Shown here piece by piece: positions 52,833-63,079 of a DNA stretch of 64,000 nucleotides; within the stretch, counting starts at the first letter, position 1; every line of letters begins with the position of its first letter. The stretch is from Desulfoplanes formicivorans (GTDB lineage: Bacteria > Desulfobacterota > Desulfovibrionia > Desulfovibrionales > Desulfomicrobiaceae): NCBI RefSeq assembly GCF_001748225.1, contig NZ_BDFE01000020.1:1-64000 (forward strand), written 5' to 3'. The translations under genes and the position numbers were made by a program. The notes below the pieces were generated by a model, which was not told where the DNA came from, searched no databases, and saw only the letters and a program-made list of their open reading frames with translations.

Positions 52833-53807
52833 TTATTCGTCCTTTATACCCAAGGTGTCCTGGATCATTTTGACCATCTGGCTTTCAGCCGAATCAAGGG
52901 AGGCGTGGATGACCCCGCCCGAGGCATTGATGTGTCCTCCTCCGCCAAAACGGGCAGCCACCTGGCGAACATCCACCTCACCGGTGGACCTGAGGCTGAA
53001 CTTGATCTTGCGCGACTCTTCCTCCCTGAAGCTCACGGCAACAACCACGCTGCCCACATTGCGCACCATGTCCACGAGCCCTTCGGTATCATCGCCTGTT
53101 GCCCCGGTCTTGGCAAAATCCGTGCTGGAAGCGGAAACAACCCCGATTTTTCCCCGGGAGTAGAACCGGGCGCCGGCCATGGCCCTGCCCATGAGACGAA
53201 TCTTGCTGGGGGTCCAGTTGTAGTTGAGCCTGGGCGTGAAAATATCAGGGCGCAGCCCCTGGCGAATGATGTCGGCAGCCAGTTCCATGGTCTGGGATGA
53301 TGTGTTGCCGTAGCTGAACCATCCGGTATCGCTGACCAGGGCAAGGTAGATGGCCTCTCCCATGTCCCCGGAAAGGGGAATGCCCAGATGTTGGGCTATG
53401 CCGGCAACCATCTCTCCAGTGGAGGAAATCTGGGTATCCACCCAGTTGATCTGTCCGAAAAGCGGGTTGCCCTGGTGATGGTCGATGTTGATCACCCGGG
53501 CTTTGCCCAGCCGTTTGGCCAGGTCCTGGCCAACACGGTTGGAGTCTCCGCAATCAAGAACAATGGTCCAACCGGGTTTGTCCGCCGGCAGTTCCGTTTC
53601 CACGGGAGCGGGCATGGACAACCAGGCGAATCTGTCCGGCATGCCGGAAACATTGTACATCCTGAAGCGTTTCTCAAGGGAGGTGAGTATCCAGCCCATG
53701 GCGGCCATGGAGCCTATGGCGTCCCCATCCGGATTGAAATGGGAGACGATCAGGAACTCGTCTTCCGTTTGGAGGATTTCAGGAATCCTGTCCATCGATG
53801 TGGTCAT
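52833..53807 (-). CDS. nrnA: DHH/DHHA1-family phosphoesterase (NrnA-like)
   Basis: A nano-RNase and/or pAp phosphatase of 324 residues. DHH motifs are FLIVSHFNPDGDAIGSMAAM (DGD-containing), VLDCGDSNRVG, NIDHHQGNPLFGQINWVD and LVSDTGWFSYGN. The DHHA1 domain ends with the RNA-binding RFGGGGHINASGG. The ATG at 53807 is preferred since GGAG lies 7 bases upstream; it overlaps rbfA by 29 bp. In bacteria such proteins clear the last di-nucleotides of RNA and pAp from sulfate assimilation or CoA transfer. Confidence 0.93.
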   Translation of the reverse strand: MTTSMDRIPEILQTEDEFLIVSHFNPDGDAIGSMAAMGWILTSLEKRFRMYNVSGMPDRFAWLSMPAPVETELPADKPGWTIVLDCGDSNRVGQDLAKRLGKARVINIDHHQGNPLFGQINWVDTQISSTGEMVAGIAQHLGIPLSGDMGEAIYLALVSDTGWFSYGNTSSQTMELAADIIRQGLRPDIFTPRLNYNWTPSKIRLMGRAMAGARFYSRGKIGVVSASSTDFAKTGATGDDTEGLVDMVRNVGSVVVAVSFREEESRKIKFSLRSTGEVDVRQVAARFGGGGHINASGGVIHASLDSAESQMVKMIQDTLGIKDE

Positions 53808-54123
53808 AGACCATCTCCTCCAGGAAATCATCCCATGTGAACCGAAGTTCGGGAACACGACGCATCCTGAGCCGCTGACCAAGGCGGGAACGCAGGAATC
53901 CGGCAGCTTGTGCAAATCCTTTTTCCAGCTCGGGAATGCTCCCCTTGCCCTTGATGTGGGTATACATGACCTCGGCGATGCTGAAGTCCCTGTTCAAACG
54001 GACGCCGGTGATGGAAACCAGTTCAAGTCGCGGGTCCTGGGACTCTTCGACCATGATCCTGCTCAGCTCGCGCATGAGCTGGTCCGCCATCCTGGTGCCA
54101 CGTCTTGATGTTGTTCGTTGCAT
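53779..54123 (-). CDS. rbfA: Ribosome-binding factor A
   Basis: A 114-residue KH-fold factor that binds the 30S subunit during late 16S maturation and cold adaptation. ADQLMRELSRIMVEESQDPRLELVSITGVRLNRDFSIAEVMY is typical. It overlaps the nrnA start and lies 2 bp after the DUF503 gene, so the run is tightly coupled. Confidence 0.93.
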   Translation of the reverse strand: MQRTTSRRGTRMADQLMRELSRIMVEESQDPRLELVSITGVRLNRDFSIAEVMYTHIKGKGSIPELEKGFAQAAGFLRSRLGQRLRMRRVPELRFTWDDFLEEMVYDHIDGQDS

Positions 54124-54125
54124 GT

Positions 54126-54413
54126 TCAGGCTCCAAAGATTTCAAGATGGGTATCCACAAACTCTTCCGACGTGCTTGCTTCGATCATGGAAATGGCCTT
54201 GGACAATTGGCTCTGGACCCGCTTGGTCTCGTTGGAGACCGTGACCGCAGCAAGGGCGAGCCATGTGTGGGAATCCTGGTTGTCCACCTCGGAAACCGCC
54301 ACGTTGAACTTGTTTTTCAGCTTCTGTTTCAGACTGTTGGCGATGCGTCGCTTTTCCTTGAGGGAATGGACGTTGTGCAGTCTGAAATCAAGTCGCAAAA
54401 TGCCGATGATCAT
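54126..54413 (-). CDS. YlxP-like DUF503 protein
   Basis: A 95-residue protein. [43 protein letters not shown] is the DUF503 signature, followed by [23 protein letters not shown]. It is found between infB and rbfA in many bacteria (YlxP in Bacillus) and its function is uncertain. Its ATG overlaps the infB stop (ATGA). Confidence 0.93.
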   Translation of the reverse strand: MIIGILRLDFRLHNVHSLKEKRRIANSLKQKLKNKFNVAVSEVDNQDSHTWLALAAVTVSNETKRVQSQLSKAISMIEASTSEEFVDTHLEIFGA

Positions 54414-57055
54414 AAGGTCCGTTTTTCTTCGACCTCTTCAAAGGCTTCAATGATGTCGCCTTCCTTGATGTCGTTGAACCTTTCAAGGCCGGTTCCGCAC
54501 TCAAAGCCCTTTTGGACCTCGCGTACATCGTCCTTGAAGCGTTTCAGGGAATTGAGTTTGCCGGTGTAGATGACCACGCCGTCGCGCAACAGTCTGACCA
54601 TAGCGTTGCGCACCAGTTTGCCGTCAATGACCGCACACCCGGCAACCGTGCCCACCTTGGGAACGTTGAAAGTCTGTCTGACTTCTGCCTGGCCGATGTA
54701 CACTTCCTTGATGGTCGGCGCGAGCATGCCGCTCATGGCGTCCTTGATCTCGGCGACCAGCTTGTAAATGATGTTGTAGAACCTGATCTCGACCTTTTCC
54801 TGCTCGGCAACATCCTTGACCTTGGCCGTGGGGCGGACATTGAAGCCGATGATGATAGCGTTGGATGCCGAGGCCAGCAAAATATCCGATTCCGTGATGG
54901 CGCCTGTTCCGCTATGGATGATTTCAATGCGCACTTCATCACCCGAAAGCTTGTTCAAGGCGTCGATGATCGCTTCCTGGGAACCCTGCACATCGGACTT
55001 GACCACCAGGTTGAGTACCTTGACCTTTTCCCCGGCCTTGGCAGCCAGAAACTTGTCCAGGGTGAATTTCGTTTCCTTGGCCAGTTCCTTTTCGCGCTGC
55101 TTGCCCTTTCTGGAATCCGAAATCTTGCGGGCCACCTTTTCATCGGCCACAACCACAAATTCGTCACCAGCATCCGGAACACCGTCAAATCCCTGAACCT
55201 CGACAGGCATGGCCGGTCCGGCCTCCTTGAGCATCTTGCCCTGGTCGTTCAGGATGGCCCGGATCTTTCCAGCATGCAGGCCGCAGGTAAAGGCGTCACC
55301 CTTGTGGATGGTTCCCGCCTGGATGAGCACCGTGGCCACAGCGCCACGCCCCTTGTCCAGACGCGCTTCAACAATATGACCTACGCCCCGTCTGTTGGGG
55401 TTGGCCTTGAGTTCAAGAACCTCTGCCTGGAGCAGCACCAGTTCCAGAAGTTCGTCGATCCCGATCTTTTTCTTGGCTGACACATTGGCAAAAATGGTGT
55501 CTCCACCCCATTCCTCTGGCACAAGACCGTGTTCGGCCAGCTCGCGCTTGACCCGGTCGGGGTCGGCTCCTTCCTTGTCGATTTTGTTCACCGCCACCAC
55601 AATGGGCACGCCGGCTGCCTTGGAATGGTTGATGGCCTCTCGGGTCTGGTCCATGACACCGTCGTCAGCAGCAACGACCAGGATGACCAGGTCGGTCACC
55701 TGGGCGCCCCGGGCCCGCATGGCCGTGAATGCTTCATGGCCGGGCGTGTCCAGAAAGACGATTTCGCCCCGGGGGGTGGTTACGTGATAGGCACCAATGT
55801 GCTGGGTGATCCCACCGGCTTCGCCCGAAGTGATGTGGGACTTGCGGATGACATCAAGCAGTGACGTCTTGCCGTGGTCGACATGCCCCATGATGGTGAC
55901 AACAGGGGGACGAGGTCGAAGATCCTCTTCCTTGTCCTCGTGAACCGGTGCGAGAAATTCCTTTTCGGAAAAGCCGATTTTTTCCACATCATAGCCAAAG
56001 TCGGCGGCAATGATTGCTGCCGTGTCCGCGTCAATGGACTGGTTGATGGTGGCCATGACGCCCATGCCGATCAGATTCTTGATCAGGTCCTGGGCCTTGA
56101 TGCCCATCTGCTGGGCCAGATCCGCGATCCTGATGGCCTCGTCAATGCGGATCTTGCGTTTGGCCGCCTTGATGGGCTGGGTGGTGACCATGGGTTTGGT
56201 CTGGACCTGATCGCGGCCCCTGCGTCCGCGTTTGCCCCGACCCTTGCGACTTCCCACCAGTTCGGGCCTGGAAGTTTCGGCCTGGCGAACCTTGCGGTAG
56301 AGTTCATCCGCTTCAACGGTCCGGCGATGCTTTTTCTTGAAGGACTTCTTTTTCTTGTCCTGGGACGTGCTGGCAGGCTGGGGAGCGGGCTGCTCCTTTG
56401 CGGGATCCGGTCGGGAAATGATCTTGACCTGGGGAGCAGGCTGCGGCGCTTTTTTCTTCTTGCTCTTCTTGCGTTTGCCCCGTTTCTTTTCCGTTGCCTT
56501 TTTCTCGTCGTCCTCACCGGACTCCGGCTGCGACGCTTCCCCGGAAGGTTCCTGGACAGGTGCCTTTGCAACAGAGGCGTCCGCATCCTCGGTCACTTCC
56601 CCGGTTACTTCCTCGGTCACGTCCCTGGGCGCATCTGTTGCCGTTTCCGGAGCCGCATCTTCGGGCTGTTCGGTCTCGGCTGTGGGGATGGATGGCGTTG
56701 CCTCGTCATCTGCATCAGATACGGGGGCTGCTGTCGAGGGAGTGGGGGACTGGGAGGACGTTGGCTGCACAGGGGGTTCTTCCTGAACGGCGGTGTCTGC
56801 TGGCTCGGCCTTGGGTTGTCGTACCGGTTTCTTTTTCCTCCGGACAATGACACCGGAGCGGACACGCTTGTCCTCAATGGACGGTTCGTGGGATGCCTTG
56901 TTGAACTCCTTGCGTGCCATTTCGGTTTCTTCGTCCGTCAGACCGCTCATGTGACTCTTGACGTTGATATTGAGCTTGCGGAGCAGATGGATCAACTCCT
57001 TGTTTGAAATGCCGAGTTCGCCTGATAATTCTCTTACCCGCATTTTAGTTGTCAT
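54410..57055 (-). CDS. infB: Translation initiation factor IF-2
   Basis: A GTPase that places fMet-tRNA on the 30S subunit and promotes subunit joining. It has 881 residues. The N-terminal IF2-N subdomain ([32 protein letters not shown]) is followed by a long linker (about 60-290) of acidic, Pro/Ala-rich and Lys-rich segments. A second IF2-N motif then precedes the G domain, with GHVDHGKT at 390-397, DTPGHEAF and NKID. Domains 2-4 end in the fMet-tRNA binding C2 domain. The stop overlaps the DUF503 gene and its start overlaps ylxR. Confidence 0.97.
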   Translation of the reverse strand: MTTKMRVRELSGELGISNKELIHLLRKLNINVKSHMSGLTDEETEMARKEFNKASHEPSIEDKRVRSGVIVRRKKKPVRQPKAEPADTAVQEEPPVQPTSSQSPTPSTAAPVSDADDEATPSIPTAETEQPEDAAPETATDAPRDVTEEVTGEVTEDADASVAKAPVQEPSGEASQPESGEDDEKKATEKKRGKRKKSKKKKAPQPAPQVKIISRPDPAKEQPAPQPASTSQDKKKKSFKKKHRRTVEADELYRKVRQAETSRPELVGSRKGRGKRGRRGRDQVQTKPMVTTQPIKAAKRKIRIDEAIRIADLAQQMGIKAQDLIKNLIGMGVMATINQSIDADTAAIIAADFGYDVEKIGFSEKEFLAPVHEDKEEDLRPRPPVVTIMGHVDHGKTSLLDVIRKSHITSGEAGGITQHIGAYHVTTPRGEIVFLDTPGHEAFTAMRARGAQVTDLVILVVAADDGVMDQTREAINHSKAAGVPIVVAVNKIDKEGADPDRVKRELAEHGLVPEEWGGDTIFANVSAKKKIGIDELLELVLLQAEVLELKANPNRRGVGHIVEARLDKGRGAVATVLIQAGTIHKGDAFTCGLHAGKIRAILNDQGKMLKEAGPAMPVEVQGFDGVPDAGDEFVVVADEKVARKISDSRKGKQREKELAKETKFTLDKFLAAKAGEKVKVLNLVVKSDVQGSQEAIIDALNKLSGDEVRIEIIHSGTGAITESDILLASASNAIIIGFNVRPTAKVKDVAEQEKVEIRFYNIIYKLVAEIKDAMSGMLAPTIKEVYIGQAEVRQTFNVPKVGTVAGCAVIDGKLVRNAMVRLLRDGVVIYTGKLNSLKRFKDDVREVQKGFECGTGLERFNDIKEGDIIEAFEEVEEKRTL

Positions 57056-57260
57056 AATGTTCCCCCCTACATTTCTTCTGCCAGCCCCTGAACTTCTTGA
57101 ACTTTTTCATGCATTCACTGCTTGTGCACACGTAGAAACCCCGTCCGGACCGTTTTCCTGTAGGATCAGGACATAATTCCTGTTTGTCGTTTTGGGGACA
57201 TGTGTATCGTATGATTTCCGATTTGGGAAATCGCTGCCGGCAAATTACGCACATGCGCAT
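57045..57260 (-). CDS. ylxR: YlxR-like RNase P modulator (DUF448)
   Basis: A 71-residue RNA-binding protein. [21 protein letters not shown] has the paired Cys and Arg of the family. [23 protein letters not shown] contains the conserved GRGFYVC. In other bacteria YlxR binds RNase P RNA or acts in nucleoid transcription. The start at 57260 is chosen because the family begins there, although a longer frame is open to 57332. It overlaps infB by 11 bp. Confidence 0.88.
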   Translation of the reverse strand: MRMCVICRQRFPKSEIIRYTCPQNDKQELCPDPTGKRSGRGFYVCTSSECMKKFKKFRGWQKKCRGEHYDN

Positions 57261-57425
57261 TGGAACATGATTGCACCGATGCGGGGTATGGTTGTTCGGC
57301 TCGATCTTGCAAGATCGGTTTGGTGGATGCATAGCAGGTCGAAAAATAATGTTTTTTGGAAAATTGATGGTTGGTAAGATGCAGCTTCAAAAAACGTGTG
57401 ACGTCTCCTGAACGATGCACGGATT

Positions 57426-58721
57426 TCAGCTCTGTTGGTCGTTGTCGGATTCAGCTGTTTCGGCATCCTCGTGCTCATCGCTTTCAGGAGCCTTTTCCGC
57501 AAGCAGGTTGGCAGCAGCCTTGAGATCGGCGACATTTTCTTCCCCGATACCCTCAATATCCAACAGTTCTGCTTCCGTGCTCTCGACGACACTGTTTACA
57601 TCCTCGAAACCGGCCTCAATGAGATTGTCCACATGGATCTCCGCAGCACTGGCCAGCTGTTCCAGACCCCGACGGTTTTTGTTCAGTTCTCCGTAACGGC
57701 TTTCCGTGAAGATATCGATACGCCACCCGAGGAGTTTGGCCGCGAGTTTGACGTTTTGCCCCTTGCGGCCGATGGCCGGCGTGAGCTGATCGTCGGGAAC
57801 AACCACTTCCAGGGTCTTGTCATCGTCATCCACGGTGATTCTGGATATGACCGCCGGTGAAAGTGCGTTGGCCGCATAGGTGGTAATGTCCGGATTCCAG
57901 AGCACGATATCAATGCGTTCACCCCGGAATTCCTGGACAATATTCTGGATGCGCGAGCCCTTGACGCCCACGCAGGCCCCAACGGGATCAACATCGGGTT
58001 CGTGGGAAATGACCGCCACCTTGGCACGCAGGCCCGGATCACGCGCCACACCCATGATGGTCACGATGCCATCGTCGATCTCGGGAACTTCGCGTTTGAA
58101 CAGGGCTTTCATGTACTCGGGGTGCGATCTGGAGACAACGACCTGAGGACCGCGGCCTTCCTGCTTGACGTCTACAATATAGGTCTGAACCCGATCTCCC
58201 TGACGGAAACGTTCCCTTGGGATCTGTTCGTTCTTGGGAAGGATGGCTTCGGTTCTGCCGAGGTTGATCACCCAGCCGTTGCGATCCCGGCGTTGAATGA
58301 TGCCGCCTACGATTTCTCCGATGCGATCCTTGTATTCTTCGTAGATGATTTCATGCTCAGCGTCACGCATCCGCTGGATGATGACCTGTTTGGCGGATTG
58401 GGCTGCGATTCTCCCCAGGTCCTCGATTTCCATGCGAAATCCCACTTCGTCGTCCAGCTGGACGTTGGGATCGTGGATCTTGGCATCTTCCAGGGTGATT
58501 TCCCGGGAGGGGTCGTTCACCTCGGCAACCACCACCTTGAACTGGTAGACCTCGATCTCGCCGATTTCTTCATTGAAGCTGACTTCGATATCAAGATTGT
58601 CGCCGTATTTTTTGATCACCGAGGCCCGGATGGCTTCTTCGAGAGTGTCCACAAGAAGATCACGGTCGATGCCCTTGTCTTTGCTGATCTGATCGATTGC
58701 TTTTTTTAGCTCCATGCCCAT
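57426..58721 (-). CDS. nusA: Transcription termination/antitermination factor NusA
   Basis: 431 residues. The N-terminal RNA polymerase-binding domain (MELKKAIDQISKDKGIDRDLLVDTLEEAIRAS) is followed by an S1 domain (NGWVINLGRTEAILPKNEQIPRERFRQGDRV) and two KH domains (DPVGACVGVKGSRIQNIV and TPAIGRKGQNVKLAAKLLGW). A helix-hairpin-helix type acidic C-terminus (EEDVADL-like to EHEDAETAESD) completes it. The ATG at 58721 has GGAG 7 bases upstream. It follows rimP by 100 bp. Confidence 0.95.
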   Translation of the reverse strand: MGMELKKAIDQISKDKGIDRDLLVDTLEEAIRASVIKKYGDNLDIEVSFNEEIGEIEVYQFKVVVAEVNDPSREITLEDAKIHDPNVQLDDEVGFRMEIEDLGRIAAQSAKQVIIQRMRDAEHEIIYEEYKDRIGEIVGGIIQRRDRNGWVINLGRTEAILPKNEQIPRERFRQGDRVQTYIVDVKQEGRGPQVVVSRSHPEYMKALFKREVPEIDDGIVTIMGVARDPGLRAKVAVISHEPDVDPVGACVGVKGSRIQNIVQEFRGERIDIVLWNPDITTYAANALSPAVISRITVDDDDKTLEVVVPDDQLTPAIGRKGQNVKLAAKLLGWRIDIFTESRYGELNKNRRGLEQLASAAEIHVDNLIEAGFEDVNSVVESTEAELLDIEGIGEENVADLKAAANLLAEKAPESDEHEDAETAESDNDQQS

Positions 58722-58821
58722 GAGGATTCTCCGCTTCTTCTTGGAATCAAAAGGATTCGGATAACGGTTGGTTGAAAGGACAGCGGGTGCACCATGTGCC
58801 TGCCGCGGTCGTGTACTCTGA

Positions 58822-59289
58822 TCAGCCCGTGAAGACGAGTCGCAGTTTTTTGGTTTCGCCCCATGAAAATTCGTGTTCGCTTTGGTCGTCGAGCCGCAGG
58901 GCAAAGGTGTCTCCCGTACGCGAGGTCAAGATGCCCCTGAACTGCTTGCGTCCCTGCCTGGGCGCGTTCAGGGTCAGTTTGACGGTTTTGTTCAGAAATC
59001 CGTCGAGCTGCTCGGGCGAAAAAAAGATGCGATCAAGACCTGGAGAGGAAACTTCCAGATTGTACGCGCCTGCAATGATGTCTTCCACATCCAGAAGGAC
59101 GCTTGCCTGGCGGCTGAATGCCGCGCACGTGTCAATGGTCACCCCTTGGGGTGAGTCAATGAAGATGCGCACAATCCGGTGTTTGGGAGACGCAAGAATC
59201 AATTCAATACCCCAGATGGCGACGTTGTGTTCCTCGCACAGGGGGGCCAGAATGGAAATGAGCTGGTCGTAAAGTATGTGTTTTTGCAT
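58822..59289 (-). CDS. rimP: Ribosome maturation factor RimP
   Basis: A 155-residue factor needed for 30S assembly. The N-terminal domain has LAPLCEEHNVAIWGIEL and IVRIFIDSPQGVTIDTCAAFSRQASVLLD, and the C-terminal SH3-like part has YNLEVSSPGLDRIF. The start at 59289 is preferred, as the 12 extra codons to 59325 pass through a terminator stem. It opens the nusA-infB operon. Confidence 0.92.
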   Translation of the reverse strand: MQKHILYDQLISILAPLCEEHNVAIWGIELILASPKHRIVRIFIDSPQGVTIDTCAAFSRQASVLLDVEDIIAGAYNLEVSSPGLDRIFFSPEQLDGFLNKTVKLTLNAPRQGRKQFRGILTSRTGDTFALRLDDQSEHEFSWGETKKLRLVFTG

Positions 59290-59297
59290 TTGTTTCC

Positions 59298-59325
59298 AAA
59301 AAAAAAGTGGACCAAAATGGTCCAC
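59298..59325 (-). terminator. Intrinsic terminator between tRNA-Gly and rimP
   Basis: On the minus strand GTGGACCA and TGGTCCAC form an 8-bp stem with a TTT loop, followed by eight or nine T. It ends the tRNA-Gly transcript and may attenuate entry into rimP-nusA. Confidence 0.88.
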
Positions 59326-59370
59326 CCCTCAATAACCCTACCACTTCGGTTATGTCATTACATCTTGGAG

Positions 59371-59446
59371 TGGAGCGGATGACGGGGCTCGAACCCGCGA
59401 CACCAAGCTTGGGAAGCTTGTACTCTACCAGCTGAGCTACATCCGC
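59371..59446 (-). tRNA. tRNA-Gly(CCC)
   Basis: The 76-base minus-strand cloverleaf has acceptor GCGGATG/CATCCGC, discriminator T and encoded CCA. The D arm is GCTCAGCTGGTAGAGT, and the anticodon stem CAAGC/GCTTG encloses TTCCCAA (anticodon CCC). The T arm is CGGGTTCGAGCCCCG. Confidence 0.95.
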
Positions 59447-59620
59447 CCGGAAAGCTCTTCTCTTTTGTCGAATTTTCTGGGTTTGTCAACTTTTTTTTCC
59501 TGAGATCGACCCGGATGCGTGCCTGCGCCATTCTTAACACAAATGGTCCGGATAGGCAAAAAATGCCCACGCTTTTGGCGGGGACGAGGAACATGGTTTT
59601 TTGGAAAACAATATGAATTC

Positions 59621-59636
59621 TGGCAGGATTATTGCT
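59621..59636 (+). promoter_or_regulatory. Sigma-54 promoter of the flgF operon
   Basis: TGGCAGGATTATTGCT has GG (59622-59623) and GC (59634-59635) exactly 10 bases apart and agrees with TGGCACG-N4-TTGCW in all but one base. It lies 28 bp before the flgF ATG, so the leader is short. Confidence 0.85.
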
Positions 59637-59664
59637 TTGGTGGAAGATTACGGAGGGTATCAGT

Positions 59665-60394
59665 CATGCAATCAGCAGTATACAGCGCGGTTTTCGGGAG
59701 TACAACCCAGTCCAAGCGGCTTAATTACATCGCCAATAATTTGGCGAACGTCAATACGACCGGCTTCAAAAGGATGGCCATGTCCTTTTGCGATGCGTTC
59801 AGGAATCAGGAAATTGGCAAGGACCCCATGGTCTCACAGACCCGGTTGCATACCGTGGACGTGGATCTTAGCCAGGGCGGCTTGACCATGACAGGCAATC
59901 CTCTGGATCTGGCCATTGAGGGCAAGGGCTTTTTCAAGCTGGAGACCCCCAATGGGGTTCGCTACACCCGGGCGGGCATGTTTCGGCTTGATGACAATGG
60001 GGTCATAACGGATGTTCATGGCAATATCTTGCAGGGCGAGGGCGGTCCGGTCACGGTACCACGTGATTCACAGCCTGTTATCAACGATGCCGGGGAACTG
60101 TATGTTGATGGAGCTGTTGTGGGACGTATTGCCGTGGTTACTTTTGATGAGGCCCAGCGCCTTGAACCGGTGGGTCGGCATTTGTTCCGGACTCCTGATG
60201 ATCAGTCCTTTGAGGAAATACCGGCCACTGACTCCATGGTCCATCAGGGCTTTCTTGAAAATTCCAATGTGGAGGTTGTGCAGGAAATGGTCAGGATGAT
60301 TGAGGTCTCTCGCAATGTGGGTGCTGAACAGAAAATTATGACTACGTCTTCGGACATGGACGACAAGGCAATCAACACCGTGGGCAAGATTTAG
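59665..60394 (+). CDS. flgF: Flagellar proximal-rod protein FlgF
   Basis: A 243-residue rod subunit of the flagellar basal body. It has the rod/hook N-terminus (VYSAVFGSTTQSKRLNYIANNLANVNTTGFKR), the central LDLAIEGKGFFKLETPNGVRYTRAG and the C-terminal LENSNVEVVQEMVRMIEVSRNVGAEQKIM. GGAGG 9 bases before the ATG supports the start over an earlier one at 59519. It opens the flgFGAHI operon. Confidence 0.92.
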
Positions 60395-60493
60395 ACGGAA
60401 TCTGTAGTTAGGACGCGAAATGGTCCGAAACATGGGCCGTGTGTGGGTAGGACATTAATGTATGAAATGTAAAAATTAGGAGATAACAAGGTT

Positions 60494-61279
60494 ATGATGC
60501 GATCATTGTGGACAGCAGCTTCAGGCATGGTGGCCATGCAGCGCAACATTGACGTGATTTCCAACAATCTGTCCAATGTGAGCACAACGGGGTTCAAGAA
60601 GAGTCGGGCGGAATTCGAGGATCTCATGTACCAGAACCTTAAGATATCCGGTGCCCAGAATGTTTCCGGCGATCGGTTGCCCACGGGTATTCAGGTGGGC
60701 ATGGGGGTGCGGGCCGTGGATGTGCACAAGATTTTTACCGAGGGTGATCTGACCAATACCGGCAATCAGCTTGATCTGGCCATCGAGGGGGATGGGTTTT
60801 TCAAGGTGGAGGATGCCAACGGCGATGATGCCTATACCCGTGTAGGATCGTTCAAACTCAATGTTGACGGTGAGCTGGTTACCTCGGGGGGATACAGGTT
60901 GCAGCCCAATTTTACGGTTCCCGTGGAAACACAAAATATCGTCATTACCGAAGACGGACATATTAGCGCCCTGGATAAAAACGGCGAGTCCCTGCAGGAA
61001 GGGGATATCCCTTTGTATACCTTTATCAACCCGGCCGGGCTCAAGGCCAAGGGACGCAACCTGTATGTGGAGACTGAAGGGTCCGGCGATCCTGTGGAGG
61101 GAACCCCCGGAGAGAACAATGTGGGGACGCTGGCCCAGGGATTCCTTGAGTCTTCCAATGTGGATCTCGTGGAGGAAATGGTCAACATGATTGTCGCCCA
61201 AAGGGCCTATGAAACCAATTCCAAGGCCATTACCACGGCCGATAACATGCTTCAGACCGCCAACCAGATGAAGCGATAG
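60494..61279 (+). CDS. flgG: Flagellar distal-rod protein FlgG
   Basis: A 261-residue rod subunit. MRSLWTAASGMVAMQRNIDVISNNLSNVSTTGFKKSRAEFEDLMYQ is the FlgG signature, as are LAIEGDGFFKVEDANGDDAYTRVGSF and the C-terminal SSNVDLVEEMVNMIVAQRAYETNSKAITTADNML. Both ATGs at 60494 and 60497 are family-like; AAGG lies just before the first. It forms the rod through the peptidoglycan, surrounded by the FlgI ring. Confidence 0.95.
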   Translation: MMRSLWTAASGMVAMQRNIDVISNNLSNVSTTGFKKSRAEFEDLMYQNLKISGAQNVSGDRLPTGIQVGMGVRAVDVHKIFTEGDLTNTGNQLDLAIEGDGFFKVEDANGDDAYTRVGSFKLNVDGELVTSGGYRLQPNFTVPVETQNIVITEDGHISALDKNGESLQEGDIPLYTFINPAGLKAKGRNLYVETEGSGDPVEGTPGENNVGTLAQGFLESSNVDLVEEMVNMIVAQRAYETNSKAITTADNMLQTANQMKR

Positions 61280-61286
61280 GTTTGCC

Positions 61287-62264
61287 ATGCGGGATCTGTC
61301 TGCAATCATAACGCGCATGCTTGCGCTTTTTATTGGGATGCTGTGGTTGGGCGTTGGACATGGGCATGCAGCCACCGTCGAACGCCTCGTGTTTGCCGAT
61401 GCCGTCTGCGTACAGGGGCCCCAGGTAACCCTTGGCGATCTGGCCGTGTCCAGTGGACCGGAATCAGCGGTTTTTCTGGAGCATTTTGCCTCGTTCAAGA
61501 TGGCGGATGCTCCTTCCCGTCAAGGGGACCGGATGATCCTTGCTGCGGACATGATTCGTGCTGCTTTGGGTCGGATACCCCCTGTCCCTGGCGATTGCGA
61601 CATCCCTTCTCAGATCCATGTCCAGCAGGGAGGGCGGGTCATTGCCTCGGCCGCCATCAGACGTCAGGTCGACAAATTTTTGACAACAGCCCTGACATCC
61701 ACCCGGGCAGAGATCACCATCCGGGACTACCGGATTCCTGACCGGTTGTTTTTGCCTGATGCCCTTGGAACGGTACGCATTGACTCGTCGCGGGCCATTG
61801 CTCCTGGCCGCGTCTCGCTGCGCATCAAGATTCTGGACGGGAACAAAATGGTTGTGCGTCAGATTGCCGCCAGCGCATTTGTGGATGCCTGGGTGACGGT
61901 TCCTTGCGCTGCCAGGCCCCTGAGCAGAGGACGAATCATTGTTCCTGATACCGTGCGTTTTGAACGCAAAAATCTGGCTTACCTGCGGGGGGCTGTCTGG
62001 AACGGCCGGGGTGGTCCCTGGCGGGTTAAAAGGCCCATGGGTACGGGGGAGGTTGTGTACGACAAAAACATTGAACTCGTGCCGACCATTACCGAAGGTT
62101 CACGGGTGTCCCTGGTGTTCGAGGGACCGACCATCCGTTTGGAGGTGCCGGCCGAGGCCCTTGAAGATGGACGCGTGGGTGCAAGCATCGCGGTTCGCAA
62201 TTTGCAAAGTGACAAACAGGTCCTTGCGCGTGTCAAGGACAAGGATACGGTTGTGGTTCCATAG
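61287..62264 (+). CDS. flgA: P-ring assembly chaperone FlgA
   Basis: A 325-residue exported protein. The N-terminal hydrophobic stretch (MLALFIGMLWLGVGHGHAA) ends in AxA and is a Sec signal. The body has the SAF-type fold of FlgA (FADAVCVQGPQVTLGDLA, then ARPLSRGRIIVPDTVRFERKNLAYLRG and the C-terminal GSRVSLVFEGPTIRLEVPAEALEDGRVGASIAVRN). It is larger than the E. coli protein, as in many deltaproteobacteria. It follows flgG by 7 bp. Confidence 0.88.
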   Translation: MRDLSAIITRMLALFIGMLWLGVGHGHAATVERLVFADAVCVQGPQVTLGDLAVSSGPESAVFLEHFASFKMADAPSRQGDRMILAADMIRAALGRIPPVPGDCDIPSQIHVQQGGRVIASAAIRRQVDKFLTTALTSTRAEITIRDYRIPDRLFLPDALGTVRIDSSRAIAPGRVSLRIKILDGNKMVVRQIAASAFVDAWVTVPCAARPLSRGRIIVPDTVRFERKNLAYLRGAVWNGRGGPWRVKRPMGTGEVVYDKNIELVPTITEGSRVSLVFEGPTIRLEVPAEALEDGRVGASIAVRNLQSDKQVLARVKDKDTVVVP

Positions 62265-62311
62265 GCCCGGGGCCGAGCCACATTCCAGGAGATTTTACCC
62301 AAGGGTTCACC

Positions 62312-63049
62312 ATGTCATCACCTCGACATTTTTATCCTCATCAATGGTTGGATACAGGTTCTTGGCCACGGCTTATGAGCCGCATTGCCCTTTTTTGCTT
62401 TTTCGGTCTGCTTTTTGGCGGTTGCGCCACCACCCAGAAGCACGCTCTGCCCGAACCCGTGTACACCCCGGCCAATGAGTCCATCCCTCCCGAAGAAAAT
62501 CCGGGTTCGCTATTCAAGCCCGATCAGGCCGATTATCTTTTTGCAGACAGCAGAGCGCGTCGTGTCGGGGATATCGTGACTATCAACATTGTTGAAAACA
62601 CCGTTTCCAAGAACAAGGCCTCAACTGATGCCAGCAAGGATTCCAGTATCAACCTCGGTGTCCAGAATTTTATGGGAAATGGATATATCAAGGGCATTCC
62701 TGTTGGAGCAACGCCAGCCATTGAGGCGGGTTCCTCCAGTGAATTTTCCGGTGACGGAGAGACTAAGCGCGAAAATTATCTGACAACCACGGTGTCCGTG
62801 CGCGTCGTGCGGGTTCTGGCCAACGGTGTCCTCGAGGTCGAGGGAGGGCGTGAGGTTCGGGTCAACGACGAGACGCAGATCGTGGTTGTCAGGGGGATCA
62901 TTCGGTCAAGGGACATTGGACCTGATAATTCCATTGCTTCCACGGCCATGGCAGACGCCCGCATTGAATTGTACGGCCGGGGAGTCCTGGCGGACAAACA
63001 GAAACCGGGCTGGCTGACCAGAATTCTGGATAACATGTGGCCCTTTTGA
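62312..63049 (+). CDS. flgH: Flagellar L-ring lipoprotein FlgH
   Basis: A 245-residue outer-membrane ring subunit. The signal peptide ends in the lipobox FGGC, so it is lipidated at that Cys. GSLFKPDQADYLFADSRARRVGDIVTINIVENTVSKNKA and the C-terminal GIIRSRDIGPDNSIASTAMADARIELYGRGVLADKQKPGWLTRILDNMWPF are highly typical. AAGGG 7 bases before the ATG supports 62312; the Met at 62375 would still give a signal peptide. Confidence 0.95.
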   Translation: MSSPRHFYPHQWLDTGSWPRLMSRIALFCFFGLLFGGCATTQKHALPEPVYTPANESIPPEENPGSLFKPDQADYLFADSRARRVGDIVTINIVENTVSKNKASTDASKDSSINLGVQNFMGNGYIKGIPVGATPAIEAGSSSEFSGDGETKRENYLTTTVSVRVVRVLANGVLEVEGGREVRVNDETQIVVVRGIIRSRDIGPDNSIASTAMADARIELYGRGVLADKQKPGWLTRILDNMWPF

Positions 63050-63079
63050 GGCATGAGCATAAGGGGAAGGTGCAGGCAT

